From contig NZ_CACRUY010000016.1 of NCBI RefSeq assembly GCF_902652685.1, positions 1 to 64,000 on the forward strand: DNA of 64,000 bases. Direction: 5' to 3'. This document shows, in pieces, positions 39,251-59,087 of the stretch (the first letter of the stretch is position 1; each line of letters starts with the position of its first letter). The position numbers and the translations under genes are program-made. The notes under the pieces were generated by a model. That model made no database searches and had not been told where the DNA came from. It saw only the letters and a program-made list of their open reading frames with translations. The DNA comes from Mycobacterium sp. Marseille-P9652 (GTDB lineage: Bacteria; Actinomycetota; Actinomycetes; Mycobacteriales; Mycobacteriaceae).

Positions 39251-39448
39251 CGCGTTGGGTATCTTGGCGAATCATTACGTCATCGCCGCAGGCTTGGGAG
39301 TCCTCGCTGTCTGGGCTGTCCAACAGCCGACGGATGGCACCGCGGAGCGATCGGCGGTGAGCGCAAGAACCTGGACATCGCCTCGTGGCTTCCGCGCCAA
39401 AGCGGAGGTGCAAGAGACCGCGTCAGTCGAGCGTCGGAAGGTGAGTAC

Positions 39449-40573
39449 GTGAGGGTAGTCGACAGTCGGAAGTCGTATAGGCCGGCGGCGGTCGATCGGG
39501 CGAGTCTTCACCGTGTGTGGCAAGCGATGCTTGTCGGCAGCGCGATCGCCGTGGCTGTCGCGTGTTATTTCGCGCCCGTGGTACTCGTCGTGCTCGGCGT
39601 GCTTGTGCTGCTGCTTGTCGGTGCTCGCTTGGCTTATCCGGGTCGCGACCGTTACATCCCCAACTTATATGCCCGGGACACCAGGGTTTATGACGATGCC
39701 TATCGCGCATTCATCGCGCGCACGCTCAAGGACATCCGGCGGTGCAAAATTCGTGGCCACACGTTGTTGTGGGAAGCAAGGCGACTGCCGGAACCGAGCC
39801 GCCAGAATTCCGACGAATTGTTTCTCGATTTGGGCGTCTGGCTCGGCTGGTCGACGAGGCTGACATCTGACGCTTCGGGCCGCCAGGTATACGGCTTCGA
39901 TACCTTCGAGGGTCTTGTCGAAGACTGGCAAGTCGACGACCAGATGCTTATCAAGCGTGGCAGCTTCTCGCTATCGGAACCGCTCGCCAAGCGTTCCATG
40001 CGGGACACCGGCGTGAGCCTGCGCGACGGGATACCCGCGGAGCTCGGTCGCAAGGTCCAATTCATCAAGGGAAGCACCTACGAGACACTGACCCCGTTCT
40101 TGGCCGACCGGCCGGCCTGCCCGATTCGGCTCTTCCACATGGATTTGGACACCTACGAGAGTTGCCTGCACGCCTTGGAAACATGCAAGGACCGATTCGT
40201 CGAAGGATCGATTCTTGTCTTTGACGAATACCTTGTCACGAACGCCGAAATGCGGGCATTTTTCGAGTTTCAAGACAAGTACGAGCTGGAATGGCGATAT
40301 CGGGCCTGGGGGCTCGAAATCATGGAGATGAACCTCGAGATGGTCGTCTCGCGGTGGAAGCGCGCGGCGTACTACGTCATGTGGATCGCAGCGTATTGGT
40401 TGGCGGGCGACGGCAGCTATGTGTGGAAGTTCTTCGGCAGACGGTTCTGGCGATTCTGGCTGGGTGCACCGATCGGCGACATCCTTTTCATACTTGGCGC
40501 TGCCGGGCAACGGAAATCGGTAAGCCTGGAAATCACCGGTCTGGGTAAGTTGGGCCGGACATCCCCACGATGA
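39449..40573 (+). CDS. TylF/macrocin O-methyltransferase-like protein with N-terminal membrane hairpin
   Basis: This is a 374-residue protein. I chose GTG 39449 (MRVVDSRKSYRP) because GGAAGG lies 7 nt upstream; earlier in-frame starts fall in the divergent promoter region. Residues about 27-65 are strongly hydrophobic (one long or two short TMs). The catalytic domain shows LDLGVWLGWSTR, GFDTFEGL, FHMDLDTYES and VFDEY, the pattern of TylF-type sugar O-methyltransferases, which include mycobacterial rhamnosyl O-methyltransferases. Membrane anchoring is unusual for the family and would place it beside the glycolipid. The stop overlaps the next gene's ATG, so glycosyl transfer and methylation are coupled. 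Confidence 0.78.
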   Translation: MRVVDSRKSYRPAAVDRASLHRVWQAMLVGSAIAVAVACYFAPVVLVVLGVLVLLLVGARLAYPGRDRYIPNLYARDTRVYDDAYRAFIARTLKDIRRCKIRGHTLLWEARRLPEPSRQNSDELFLDLGVWLGWSTRLTSDASGRQVYGFDTFEGLVEDWQVDDQMLIKRGSFSLSEPLAKRSMRDTGVSLRDGIPAELGRKVQFIKGSTYETLTPFLADRPACPIRLFHMDLDTYESCLHALETCKDRFVEGSILVFDEYLVTNAEMRAFFEFQDKYELEWRYRAWGLEIMEMNLEMVVSRWKRAAYYVMWIAAYWLAGDGSYVWKFFGRRFWRFWLGAPIGDILFILGAAGQRKSVSLEITGLGKLGRTSPR

Positions 40574-41838
40574 AATTTGTACTCGCGAGCTGGGGAAGCC
40601 GCGGCGACGTCGAACCGATCCTCGCGGCGGGCCGCGAGCTGGTGCGCCGCGGGCACGAGGTCTGCATGGCCGTGCCGCCGGACCTGGTGGGCTTCACGCA
40701 ATCGGTCGGAGTCGAGGCCGTCGGCTTCGGCCCCGAGGCGCAACCCATTCTGGACGCGCACCGCGAATTCTGGACCCACTTCTTCAGCCGCCCCTGGCGG
40801 ATCCGGGACTTGGTTAGGTCGCGGCTCGAAGTCTCCGCACCCCTGCTGCGCGCGTGGCAGGAGATGAGCACGACGCTGTTGTCGCTGGCGGACGGGTCTG
40901 ACCTGATATTCACCGGCATCAACTTCGAGGATGCCGCCGCCAACATCGCCGAGTATTACGGCATTCCGCTCGCCACCTTGCATTACTTCCCGCTGCGGCC
41001 GAACAGCCAGACCCTGCCGCTACTGCCGGCGCGAATGGCGCGCGCGGCGGTTACGGCATATTGGTGGGTCTCGTGGCAAGCGACAAAGAAGGTCGAGGAA
41101 GCCCAGCGCCGCGACCTCGGACTGCCAAAGGCGAGGGGACCGGCGGCACGGCGAATCACTGAACGAGGATCTCTGGAGATCCAGGCCTACGACGAGGCGT
41201 TCTATCCCGGCCTGGCCGGCGAATGGGCGGGGTATAAACGTCAACGTCCATTTGTTGGCGCGCTCACCCTCGGGTTGGCCACGGATGCCGATGAGGACGT
41301 CGCATCCTGGATCGCCGCGGGTACGCCTCCGATTTATTTCGGCTTCGGCAGCACCCCGCTCGCATCTCCGGCCGACACAATCGCGATGATCGGCGCGGCC
41401 TGCGCGGAGTTGGGTGAGCGGGCGCTGGTGGGCGCCGCCGGAGCCGACTTCAGCGGCGTCCGTACTCCTGACCATGTCAGGGTGGCGGGCGCGGTGAATT
41501 TCTCGTCCGTCTTTCCCGCGTGCCGCGCGGTTGTGCACCACGGGGGCACGGGCACCACGTCGATGGGCCTGCGCGCCGGCATCCCCACCCTGGTTCTCCC
41601 GACGGATATCGATCAGACGCTCTCCGGATCCAGGGTCAAACGGCTCGAGGTGGGCACCGCACGACGGTTCTCGAGAACGACCAAAGAATCGCTCGTGGCG
41701 GATCTGCGCACCATTCTCGCCCCGGAATATGTCGCCCGTGCGCGCGAGCTTGCCACCCGGATGACCGACCCCGCCAAAAGCGTCGCTGCGGCCGCCGACC
41801 TTCTCGAGGATTTCGCCCGCTCGCGCCGCATTAGCTGA
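40570..41838 (+). CDS. GT1-family glycosyltransferase (GPL Gtf/Rtf-like), paralogue 4
   Basis: This 422-residue GT-B enzyme begins MKFVLASWGSRGDVEPI. The signature VHHGGTGTTSMGLRAGIP at about residues 321-338 is followed by LPTDIDQTLSG, where the other three paralogues have LWT(L/W)PDQ. This region contacts the sugar donor in GT1 enzymes, so the donor may differ. ATG 40570 lies in an ATGA overlap with the TylF-like methyltransferase gene, a direct sign that the two act on the same sugar. Confidence 0.88.
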   Translation: MKFVLASWGSRGDVEPILAAGRELVRRGHEVCMAVPPDLVGFTQSVGVEAVGFGPEAQPILDAHREFWTHFFSRPWRIRDLVRSRLEVSAPLLRAWQEMSTTLLSLADGSDLIFTGINFEDAAANIAEYYGIPLATLHYFPLRPNSQTLPLLPARMARAAVTAYWWVSWQATKKVEEAQRRDLGLPKARGPAARRITERGSLEIQAYDEAFYPGLAGEWAGYKRQRPFVGALTLGLATDADEDVASWIAAGTPPIYFGFGSTPLASPADTIAMIGAACAELGERALVGAAGADFSGVRTPDHVRVAGAVNFSSVFPACRAVVHHGGTGTTSMGLRAGIPTLVLPTDIDQTLSGSRVKRLEVGTARRFSRTTKESLVADLRTILAPEYVARARELATRMTDPAKSVAAAADLLEDFARSRRIS

Positions 41839-41910
41839 TCCCCGACGGCCGGCGGCGAATAGGGCAGACCGCGACGGACCTGGCGTCGCGCGGCAATTAG
41901 GGATTCGGAT

Positions 41911-41982
41911 GACACGTGTCTGGCCAGGGAAGTATGGTCTAGAACTTGTTGTACCCATGTTCAGTAGATCGGGAGACGCAGG
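41911..41982 (+). promoter_or_regulatory. mbtH-type promoter/leader, duplicate copy in front of the bimodular PKS
   Basis: From 41933 the sequence TATGGTCTAGAACTTG and onward for about 36 nt matches the stretch from 54214 upstream of mbtH with two substitutions. Distances to the start codons are 50 and 51 nt. Just upstream, at 41911-41920, lies a perfect 10-bp palindrome GACACGTGTC, similar to the inverted repeat of the acyltransferase promoters but without GATAAT; the mbtH copy lacks it. Confidence 0.6.
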
Positions 41983-42050
41983 TTGAGCAGCAATCCGTTC
42001 GAACGCAGCGGCACTCTTTTCTTCTTCGTCCGGACGATGGGCGGCAGGAA

Positions 42051-42054
<4 letters not shown>
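41983..42054 (+). pseudogene. 23-codon leader ORF: relic of the mbtH 5' end, coupled to the bimodular PKS
   Basis: TTG 41983 opens a frame reading MSSNPFERSGTLFFFV, aligning with MbtH at 54265 ([17 protein letters not shown]). The DNA AGCAATCCGTTCGA and its mbtH counterpart are nearly identical. After about 16 codons homology ends, and a TGA at 42052-42054 overlaps the PKS ATG (ATGA). GGGAGACGCAGG precedes the start. I read it as an mbtH promoter and gene start placed in front of the PKS and kept as a translated leader. Confidence 0.7.
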
Positions 42055-53018
<10,964 letters not shown>

Positions 53019-53028
53019 GCGTGAGGCG

Positions 53029-53889
53029 CTAGGCGGCCGCGGTCCGGAGTTGGGATCGGAGGATCCGGTACTCCAACAAGCCGGCCCGCATCTGCTCGTA
53101 GATCGCGGACCCGGGCAGCGCGAGGAAGTTCGCCACGCGGGCGTTGTCGTCGCCGTAGACCTGGGCCCAGGTGTCACTGGCCTGATCGCGCGACGCCAAC
53201 ACGTTGGCGGTGATGTCGCGGTCGCTTTCGGTGACGAAGCCCAGGCGCTTCAGGCGCATTCGCACCTGGTCCCAGTCCTCGGGACTCAGGAAGTCGGTGT
53301 GCAGGAACCAGCCTCCGGGACGGAGAATCCGGCCGACCTCCTTGAGGAATTTCGGCAGATTGCCGTAGGAGTGTGACGACTCCACGTTGATGATGGCATC
53401 GCAGGAGTCGTCGGCCAGGGGGACGTCGAGGGCGTTGCCGACGCGGAAGTCGATGGGGTTCTTGGTGTGCGCTTTGCGGCAGAAGGCGATCGCCTCCGAG
53501 GACATGTCGATGCCGATCACTTCGGAGCGGAACTTCTCGGCCACGGTCGCGGTGTTGCCGCCGCGACCACATCCGATGTCGACGATCGTGCGGCCGTTCA
53601 GGTCGAGCGCACCGACGAGTTCGAGCACGAGCCGCACCGAGTTGACGTTGAAGGTTCCTTCGCGAATCTCGAACGCCGCTTCGTTGTTCGAATCGATCGG
53701 CAGGTATCCGTAATTGAGGAAGAACGAGACGTTGGCGACCCCGACCTCCTCGAGGCGCTGACTGAGCATGTTGTAGAAGTTGCGCCAGCCATCCGCGGTG
53801 GTGGACAGCAAGTCGTCGGCCAGGTGCGCGGACATGGCAACCGGCGATTGTTCCCCCGACTGCGTCGATGATTCGCTGCTGGAGTTCAT
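53029..53889 (-). CDS. SAM-dependent O-methyltransferase, GPL Fmt/Rmt-like
   Basis: This 286-residue class I methyltransferase has motif I VDIGCGRGGNT at about residues 103-113, IGIDMS after strand 2 and INVESSHSYGN at the post-II position. An N-terminal NVSFFLNYGYLP segment is typical of the mycobacterial Fmt/Rmt and Rv2952-like lipid methyltransferases. It could methylate the acyl-chain hydroxyl left by PKS module 1 (an Fmt role) or a sugar. It is convergent with the PKS (10 bp apart) and divergent from mbtH. ATG 53889 has GAGGCGA upstream. Confidence 0.82.
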   Translation of the reverse strand: MNSSSESSTQSGEQSPVAMSAHLADDLLSTTADGWRNFYNMLSQRLEEVGVANVSFFLNYGYLPIDSNNEAAFEIREGTFNVNSVRLVLELVGALDLNGRTIVDIGCGRGGNTATVAEKFRSEVIGIDMSSEAIAFCRKAHTKNPIDFRVGNALDVPLADDSCDAIINVESSHSYGNLPKFLKEVGRILRPGGWFLHTDFLSPEDWDQVRMRLKRLGFVTESDRDITANVLASRDQASDTWAQVYGDDNARVANFLALPGSAIYEQMRAGLLEYRILRSQLRTAAA

Positions 53890-54213
53890 GAATGTCGCCT
53901 CACTCGGAGATTGGTCATCGGAGAAACTGCCGGGCTCGGATCGTGTCGGGGCGAGATTACGCGCGTTCGCCGCGCCACTGTATTGATTTGTGCGGTGTTC
54001 ACAGTAGACGCGGCGTTTGCGGCGGGAAAGGGCGTCGCGGCCGTCGGTAAAGGCCGGTCGCCCGAGCCGACGGCGCGAATGACGTTAGGCGTTTCGGAGC
54101 CGATTCCTCCCACCGGGACCCGCATGATCGACGCCCGCGGGCGGGCAGTTCGGGGGCCGCGGTGAACGCCGTCAATTTCCTGTGAAGACGGTGCAACATC
54201 TGACGGCCTCCAC
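53890..54213. other. divergent intergenic region between methyltransferase and mbtH; no gene seen
   Basis: About 320 bases contain no frame with a recognisable product. They presumably hold the methyltransferase promoter, which I cannot place, and any operator of the mbtH-NRPS operon. No copy of the ACA-NN-TGT promoter module is present here. Confidence 0.45.
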
Positions 54214-54264
54214 TATGGTTTAGAACTTGTTATACCCATGTTCAGTAGACGGCCGGGAGGCTCT
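54214..54264 (+). promoter_or_regulatory. mbtH promoter/leader (original copy)
   Basis: TATGGTTTAGAACTTG at 54214 and the following bases up to the GTG are duplicated in front of the bimodular PKS (41933 onward). GGGAGG lies 4-5 nt before GTG 54265 as Shine-Dalgarno. I cannot assign -35/-10 hexamers with confidence; the conservation between the two copies is the evidence for function. Confidence 0.55.
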
Positions 54265-54489
54265 GTGAGCATCAATCCGTTCGATGACGAAGGTGGAACG
54301 TTTTTCGTCTTGGTCAACGACGAGGAGCAGCACAGCCTGTGGCCGACCTTCGCCGACGTCCCGGCGGGCTGGCGGGTGGTCTACGGGGAAGCCGACCGCG
54401 CCGCATGCCTGGACTACATCGAACAGAACTGGACCGACATACGGCCGAAGAGTTTGCGCGAGAGGTTGGCTGCGGGACTGGCGAATTGA
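54265..54489 (+). CDS. mbtH: MbtH-like protein, NRPS adenylation-domain chaperone
   Basis: This 74-residue protein starts [20 protein letters not shown], followed by HSLWP near residue 28, PAGW near 38 and [11 protein letters not shown] near the C-terminus, the full MbtH signature. MbtH-like proteins bind and activate NRPS adenylation domains. GTG 54265 is favoured over an in-frame ATG at 54238 because it gives the standard length, has GGGAGG just upstream, and aligns with the TTG of the duplicated leader before the PKS. It is followed after 47 bp by the NRPS genes, as in GPL loci (mbtH-mps1-mps2). Confidence 0.95.
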   Translation: MSINPFDDEGGTFFVLVNDEEQHSLWPTFADVPAGWRVVYGEADRAACLDYIEQNWTDIRPKSLRERLAAGLAN

Positions 54490-54536
54490 GGCGCCCCGAC
54501 GAGGACTGCCAAGAGGACATTGAGCAGGTAGGCCGA

Positions 54537-57500
54537 ATGGAACGTGACGACCGGATGCTTCCGCTGACGCGGGGGCAGCTCGATATTTGGCTTGCGCAGG
54601 AAACCGGTGGCTCCGCCACGGAATGGCAGCTCGGTGTCCTGGTGCGATTCGACGGGCCGGTGGACCGGGAGTTGCTCGCGCGGGCGATCCGGCACGCGAT
54701 GCAGGAGGCCGAGCCGGCCCGAGCCGCCATCGTCGAGGTGGATGGCCGAGTCTTCCAGCGGGCGGTCGACCACCCGGACCTCGAGGTGGAGTTCTTCGAT
54801 TTCAGCGAGTCGCGCCATCCCGTGCAGGAAGCGCGCGAGGCGGCCCTCTCGATTCAACGGACGCCGATGCCGTCCGACGGCCCGCTATTCCGATTCGCGT
54901 TGTTTCAAACCTGGGCCGACGAGTTCTACCTGTTCGGCTGCTTCCACCACATGATCATCGACGGCGCGGGAATCACGCTGATCGCCAATCGGATTGCCAC
55001 CGTCTACGCCGCAATTGTTTCCGACGCGCCCATTCCTCCGGCCTTCTTCGGCTCGCTGCAGGACTTGGTTCGGTGCGAGCAGGAATACGAAGCGTCCGCG
55101 GACTATCTGGACGATCAGGCTTATTGGACCGAGAACCTGCCGCCGGAGACCGGTTCCAGCCACAGCTTGCCCTGGGCCGTCGGCGACGGAAACCCGGCGC
55201 AGCCGTCCGCGCCGGTGCGGCTCGACCCGACGGCGCTCCGGCGAGTGCAAGAGCTGTCCGCCGAGTGGAACGTGCCCCGGTCGTCGGTCATCACCGCGGC
55301 GTGCGCACTGCTGGTGCGAAGCTGGTCCGCCGAAGGCGCGGAGGTGGTGCTCGACTTCCCGGTCAGCCGGCGCGTGCGCCGGGAATCGAAGACGATCCCC
55401 GGGATGATTTCCGGGGTCGTGCCCCTGGTGCTGAGCGTCTCCCCGAACGCCACCGTCGCCGATTTCTGTCGGTACGTCGACGCCCGGATCCGCGAAGCGC
55501 TGGAACATCAGCGCTTCCCGGTGCACGCCCTCGAACGCAAAGCCGACTTGCGCACGGGCCAGACGCCCGACCGGGTGAGCGTCAATTTCATGCCGTCCAA
55601 GATGACCATGGACTTCGCCGGCGTGGCGGCGTCGGCGTCGTTCACCAATCCCGTTCAGGTGGGCAGTCTCGGCTTGATCTTCTCGGGCGCCGGCGACCAG
55701 CTCTACCTCAGCACGGCGGCCGCCGGCGGGGCGCTGTCGAGTTCCGACGTCGCGGAACTGGCGCGCCGGTTGGGCCGAGTGCTCGTGGCGATGACCTCCG
55801 ACCCCGGGCGGTCGCTCTCGTCGATGGACCTGCTCGACGCCGCCGAACTCGACACGCTGGATGGCTGGGGTAACCGGGCGGTGCTCACCCGCCCGGCGCC
55901 GCCGATTCCCGCGTCGATCCCCGCGGCGTTCGCGGCCCAGGCGACGCGCGCCCCGGAGGCCGTCGCGATCACGTGCCGCGGGCGTTCGTGGACCTACCGC
56001 GAGGTAGAGGAGGCCGCCGACCGGCTCGCGCATCTTCTCGCCGGCCGCGGTGTGGGCCCGGGGCAGCGGGTGGCGCTGATGTTCGAGCGTTCGGCCCAGG
56101 CGGTCGTGGCGATGCTGGCGGTGCTCAAGACCGGCGCCGCGTACGTCCCGATCGATCCCTCGGTGCCGGCCACGCGCATCGAGTTCATGCTCGAAGACTC
56201 GGCGCCGACGGTGGCGATCACCACCACCGCGCTGGCCGAACGGCTGGCCGGCCGCGATCTGCCGGTCATCGACATCGACCACGTCGGCAACGTTCCCGTC
56301 GGCGCCCCCCTGCCGGCGCCCGACCCGGAGAACGTCGCCTACCTCATCTACACGTCGGGAACCACCGGCGTGCCCAAGGGCGTGGCCATCACCCACCACA
56401 ACGTGATCCGGCTGCTGGAGTCGCTGGACGCCGAGCTGGCGCCGGGGCAGGTGTGGTCGCAGTGGCATTCGCTGGCGTTCGACGTCTCGGTGTGCGAGAT
56501 CTGGGGGGCGCTGCTGTACGGCGGGCGCCTCGTGGTGGTGCCCGAGTCGGTGGCGCGCTCGCCCGAGGACTTCCACGCGCTGCTGGCCGCCGAACGGGTC
56601 ACCGTGCTGAGCCAGACCCCGTCGGCGTTCTACGCGCTGCAGGCCGCGGACGCGCTCGCGCCCGAGCTCGCGAGCCGGCTGGAACTGCAGGCGGTGATAT
56701 TCGCCGGCGAGGCGCTCGAACCCCATCGACTGCGGACGTGGCTCGACAACCACCCCGCGGCACCGCGCCTGCTCAACCTCTACGGCACGACCGAGACGAC
56801 GGTCCACGCGTCGTTCCGGGAGATCCTGCCCGCCGACGTGGACAGCATCGTCAGCCCCGTCGGCGTGCCGCTGGCCCACCTGGGCTTCTTCGTGCTCGAC
56901 GGCTGGCTGCGCCAGGTGCCGGCGGGCGTAGTGGGGGAGCTGCACGTGGCCGGCGCCGGCGCCGGCTACGGGTACTGGCGGCGGCCGGGCCTGAGCGCGG
57001 CGCGGTTCGTGGCGTGCCCGTTCGGCGGGCCCGGCGCGCGCATGTATCGCACCGGCGACCTGGTGTACTGGGGCGCCGACGGGCAGTTGCGGTATGTGGG
57101 GCGCGCCGACGACCAGGTCAAGATCCGCGGGTTCCGCATCGAGCTGGGCGAGGTCCAGGCGGCGCTGGCCGGGCTGGACGGGGTGGTGCAGGCGGTGGTC
57201 ATCGCCCGCGAGAACCGCCCCGGCGACAAGCGCCTGGTCGGGTACGTGACCGGCACCGCCGAGCCGGGCAAGCTGCGGGACGCGCTGGCCGAGCGGCTGC
57301 CGGCGTACATGGTGCCGGCGGCGATCGTCGCGATCGACGCCCTGCCGCTGACGGTCAACGGGAAACTCGACAAGCGGGCGCTCCCGGCGCCGGAGTACTC
57401 CGATGTCGACCGGTATCGGGCGCCGGGGGACGCGGTCGAGCAGATCCTCGCCGACATCTACGCCCAGGTGCTCGGCCTCGAGCGCGTCGGCGTCGACGAG

Positions 57501-59087
57501 TCGTTCTTCGAGCTGGGCGGGGACAGCATCCTGTCGATGCAGGTGGTCGCGCGGGCGCGGGCCGCCGGTGTCGTGTGCCGCCCGCGGGACATCTTCGTCG
57601 AGCAAACCGTCGCCCGGCTGGCCCGGGTCGCCGGGGTGGCCACCGGCGACGCCGACACGGGCGACGACGGGCTCGGTCCGCTGATCGCGACGCCCATCAT
57701 GTGCTGGCTGCGCGGCGTCCGGGGCCCGGTCGATCAGTTCAACCAGACCGTGCTGCTGCAGGCTCCCGCCGGGGTGACCGAGGCCGATGTGGTGGCGCTG
57801 CTGCAGGCCCTCCTGGATCGGCACCCCATGCTGCGGCTGCTCGTCGACGAGGACGCCGGCGGCTGGTCGCTGACCGTGCCCGAGGTCGGGTCGGTGGATG
57901 CGGTGACGTGCCTGCGCACGGTGCAGGCGCTGTCCGACGAGGCCGTGATCGAGGCGCGCTCGCGCCTGGACCCGGCGGCGGGGGCGATGCTCAGCGCCCT
58001 GTGGGTGGTCCCTACGGGCCAGCTCGTGTTGATCGCCCACCACCTGGCCGTCGACGGGGTGTCCTGGCGCATTCTCCTGGAGGATTTGAACATCGCCTGG
58101 GCGCAGCGGCGCGCCGGGCAGCAGCTCGTGTTGCCGGCCGGCGGGACGTCGTTCGGGCGGTGGGCGTCGACGCTAGCGGAGCACGCGCGCCACCCGGACG
58201 TCGTGGAACAGGCGCCGCGGTGGCGTCAGCTGGCGACGGTGCCCACGGTGCTGCCGCCGGCGGGAGTGGATACGTTCGCTGACGCCGGGCAGCTGTCGGT
58301 GGAGCTGGATGCCGAGACGACCCGCCATCTCCTCGGCGACGTGCCCGCGGCTTTCCATGCCGGCATCCACGACGTCCTGCTGATCGCGTTCGCCCTGGCG
58401 CTGGGGGAGTTCCTGGGCACCGGTGGGGCGCCCATCGCCATTGACGTGGAGGGTCACGGGCGCGAGGAGGATCTGGCCGGCCCGGACGAGCACCTGGACC
58501 TGTCGCACACCGTCGGGTGGTTCACCACCAAGTACCCGGTCGCGCTGGGCGTGGGTGGCCTGGATTGGGCCCAGGTCGGCGCGGGGGCCGCCGCACTGGG
58601 GTCGCTTGTCAAGGACGCCAAGGAGCAGCTCCGGGCCCTGCCCGACGGCCTGACCTACGGACTGCTGCGTTACCTGAACCCGGATGTGGACCTGCCGGAC
58701 TCGGAGCCGTCGATCGGCTTCAACTACCTCGGGCGCCTGGGCGCCGGGACCGAGGCCTCGGGCGACGCGTGGCGGCTCTCCTCCGATGGCGGGTCGGTCG
58801 CGCGCGTCGCCGCGGCCATCGCCATGCCGCTGACGCACACGGTGGAGCTGAACGCGGGCACCGTGGACACCGACGCCGGCCCGCGGCTGCGCGCCGGTTG
58901 GACGTGGGCGCCCTCGGTCCTCGACGAGGGGCAGGTCAGCCGGCTGAATCGGTTGTGGTTCGACGCGCTCGCCGGAATCTGCGCGCACGTGCAAGGCGGT
59001 GGGGGCGGGTTGACGCCCTCCGACATCGCCGTCGGACTGAGCCAGCAGCAGATCGACGAGCTCCAGCGGCAGTATGCGGATAGCTGA
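54537..59087 (+). CDS. non-ribosomal peptide synthetase, C-A-PCP-E (GPL Mps1-like first module)
   Basis: This 1516-residue protein has a condensation domain 1-440 ([17 protein letters not shown] near 136), probably a starter C that joins the acyl chain to residue 1. The A domain is 450-950 ([11 protein letters not shown] near 604), PCP near 998 (GGDSILSM), and the epimerization domain 1050-1500 ([10 protein letters not shown] near 1167, VGWFTTKYP near 1325, NYLGR). By alignment to GrsA I read the A-domain pocket as D V C S I A L V H plus Lys, not a code I can assign; GPLs have Phe here. The E domain means a D-residue is passed on. The C-terminal [18 protein letters not shown] resembles a COM donor. 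I chose ATG 54537; earlier in-frame starts overlap mbtH. The end overlaps the next NRPS start by 14 nt. Confidence 0.9.
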   Translation: MERDDRMLPLTRGQLDIWLAQETGGSATEWQLGVLVRFDGPVDRELLARAIRHAMQEAEPARAAIVEVDGRVFQRAVDHPDLEVEFFDFSESRHPVQEAREAALSIQRTPMPSDGPLFRFALFQTWADEFYLFGCFHHMIIDGAGITLIANRIATVYAAIVSDAPIPPAFFGSLQDLVRCEQEYEASADYLDDQAYWTENLPPETGSSHSLPWAVGDGNPAQPSAPVRLDPTALRRVQELSAEWNVPRSSVITAACALLVRSWSAEGAEVVLDFPVSRRVRRESKTIPGMISGVVPLVLSVSPNATVADFCRYVDARIREALEHQRFPVHALERKADLRTGQTPDRVSVNFMPSKMTMDFAGVAASASFTNPVQVGSLGLIFSGAGDQLYLSTAAAGGALSSSDVAELARRLGRVLVAMTSDPGRSLSSMDLLDAAELDTLDGWGNRAVLTRPAPPIPASIPAAFAAQATRAPEAVAITCRGRSWTYREVEEAADRLAHLLAGRGVGPGQRVALMFERSAQAVVAMLAVLKTGAAYVPIDPSVPATRIEFMLEDSAPTVAITTTALAERLAGRDLPVIDIDHVGNVPVGAPLPAPDPENVAYLIYTSGTTGVPKGVAITHHNVIRLLESLDAELAPGQVWSQWHSLAFDVSVCEIWGALLYGGRLVVVPESVARSPEDFHALLAAERVTVLSQTPSAFYALQAADALAPELASRLELQAVIFAGEALEPHRLRTWLDNHPAAPRLLNLYGTTETTVHASFREILPADVDSIVSPVGVPLAHLGFFVLDGWLRQVPAGVVGELHVAGAGAGYGYWRRPGLSAARFVACPFGGPGARMYRTGDLVYWGADGQLRYVGRADDQVKIRGFRIELGEVQAALAGLDGVVQAVVIARENRPGDKRLVGYVTGTAEPGKLRDALAERLPAYMVPAAIVAIDALPLTVNGKLDKRALPAPEYSDVDRYRAPGDAVEQILADIYAQVLGLERVGVDESFFELGGDSILSMQVVARARAAGVVCRPRDIFVEQTVARLARVAGVATGDADTGDDGLGPLIATPIMCWLRGVRGPVDQFNQTVLLQAPAGVTEADVVALLQALLDRHPMLRLLVDEDAGGWSLTVPEVGSVDAVTCLRTVQALSDEAVIEARSRLDPAAGAMLSALWVVPTGQLVLIAHHLAVDGVSWRILLEDLNIAWAQRRAGQQLVLPAGGTSFGRWASTLAEHARHPDVVEQAPRWRQLATVPTVLPPAGVDTFADAGQLSVELDAETTRHLLGDVPAAFHAGIHDVLLIAFALALGEFLGTGGAPIAIDVEGHGREEDLAGPDEHLDLSHTVGWFTTKYPVALGVGGLDWAQVGAGAAALGSLVKDAKEQLRALPDGLTYGLLRYLNPDVDLPDSEPSIGFNYLGRLGAGTEASGDAWRLSSDGGSVARVAAAIAMPLTHTVELNAGTVDTDAGPRLRAGWTWAPSVLDEGQVSRLNRLWFDALAGICAHVQGGGGGLTPSDIAVGLSQQQIDELQRQYADS

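Noticed and set aside
54339-54536. Extended N-terminus for the first NRPS
   Set aside because: It would overlap mbtH in another frame and add Arg-rich sequence unlike C domains. ATG 54537 starts just before the conserved LTRGQ.
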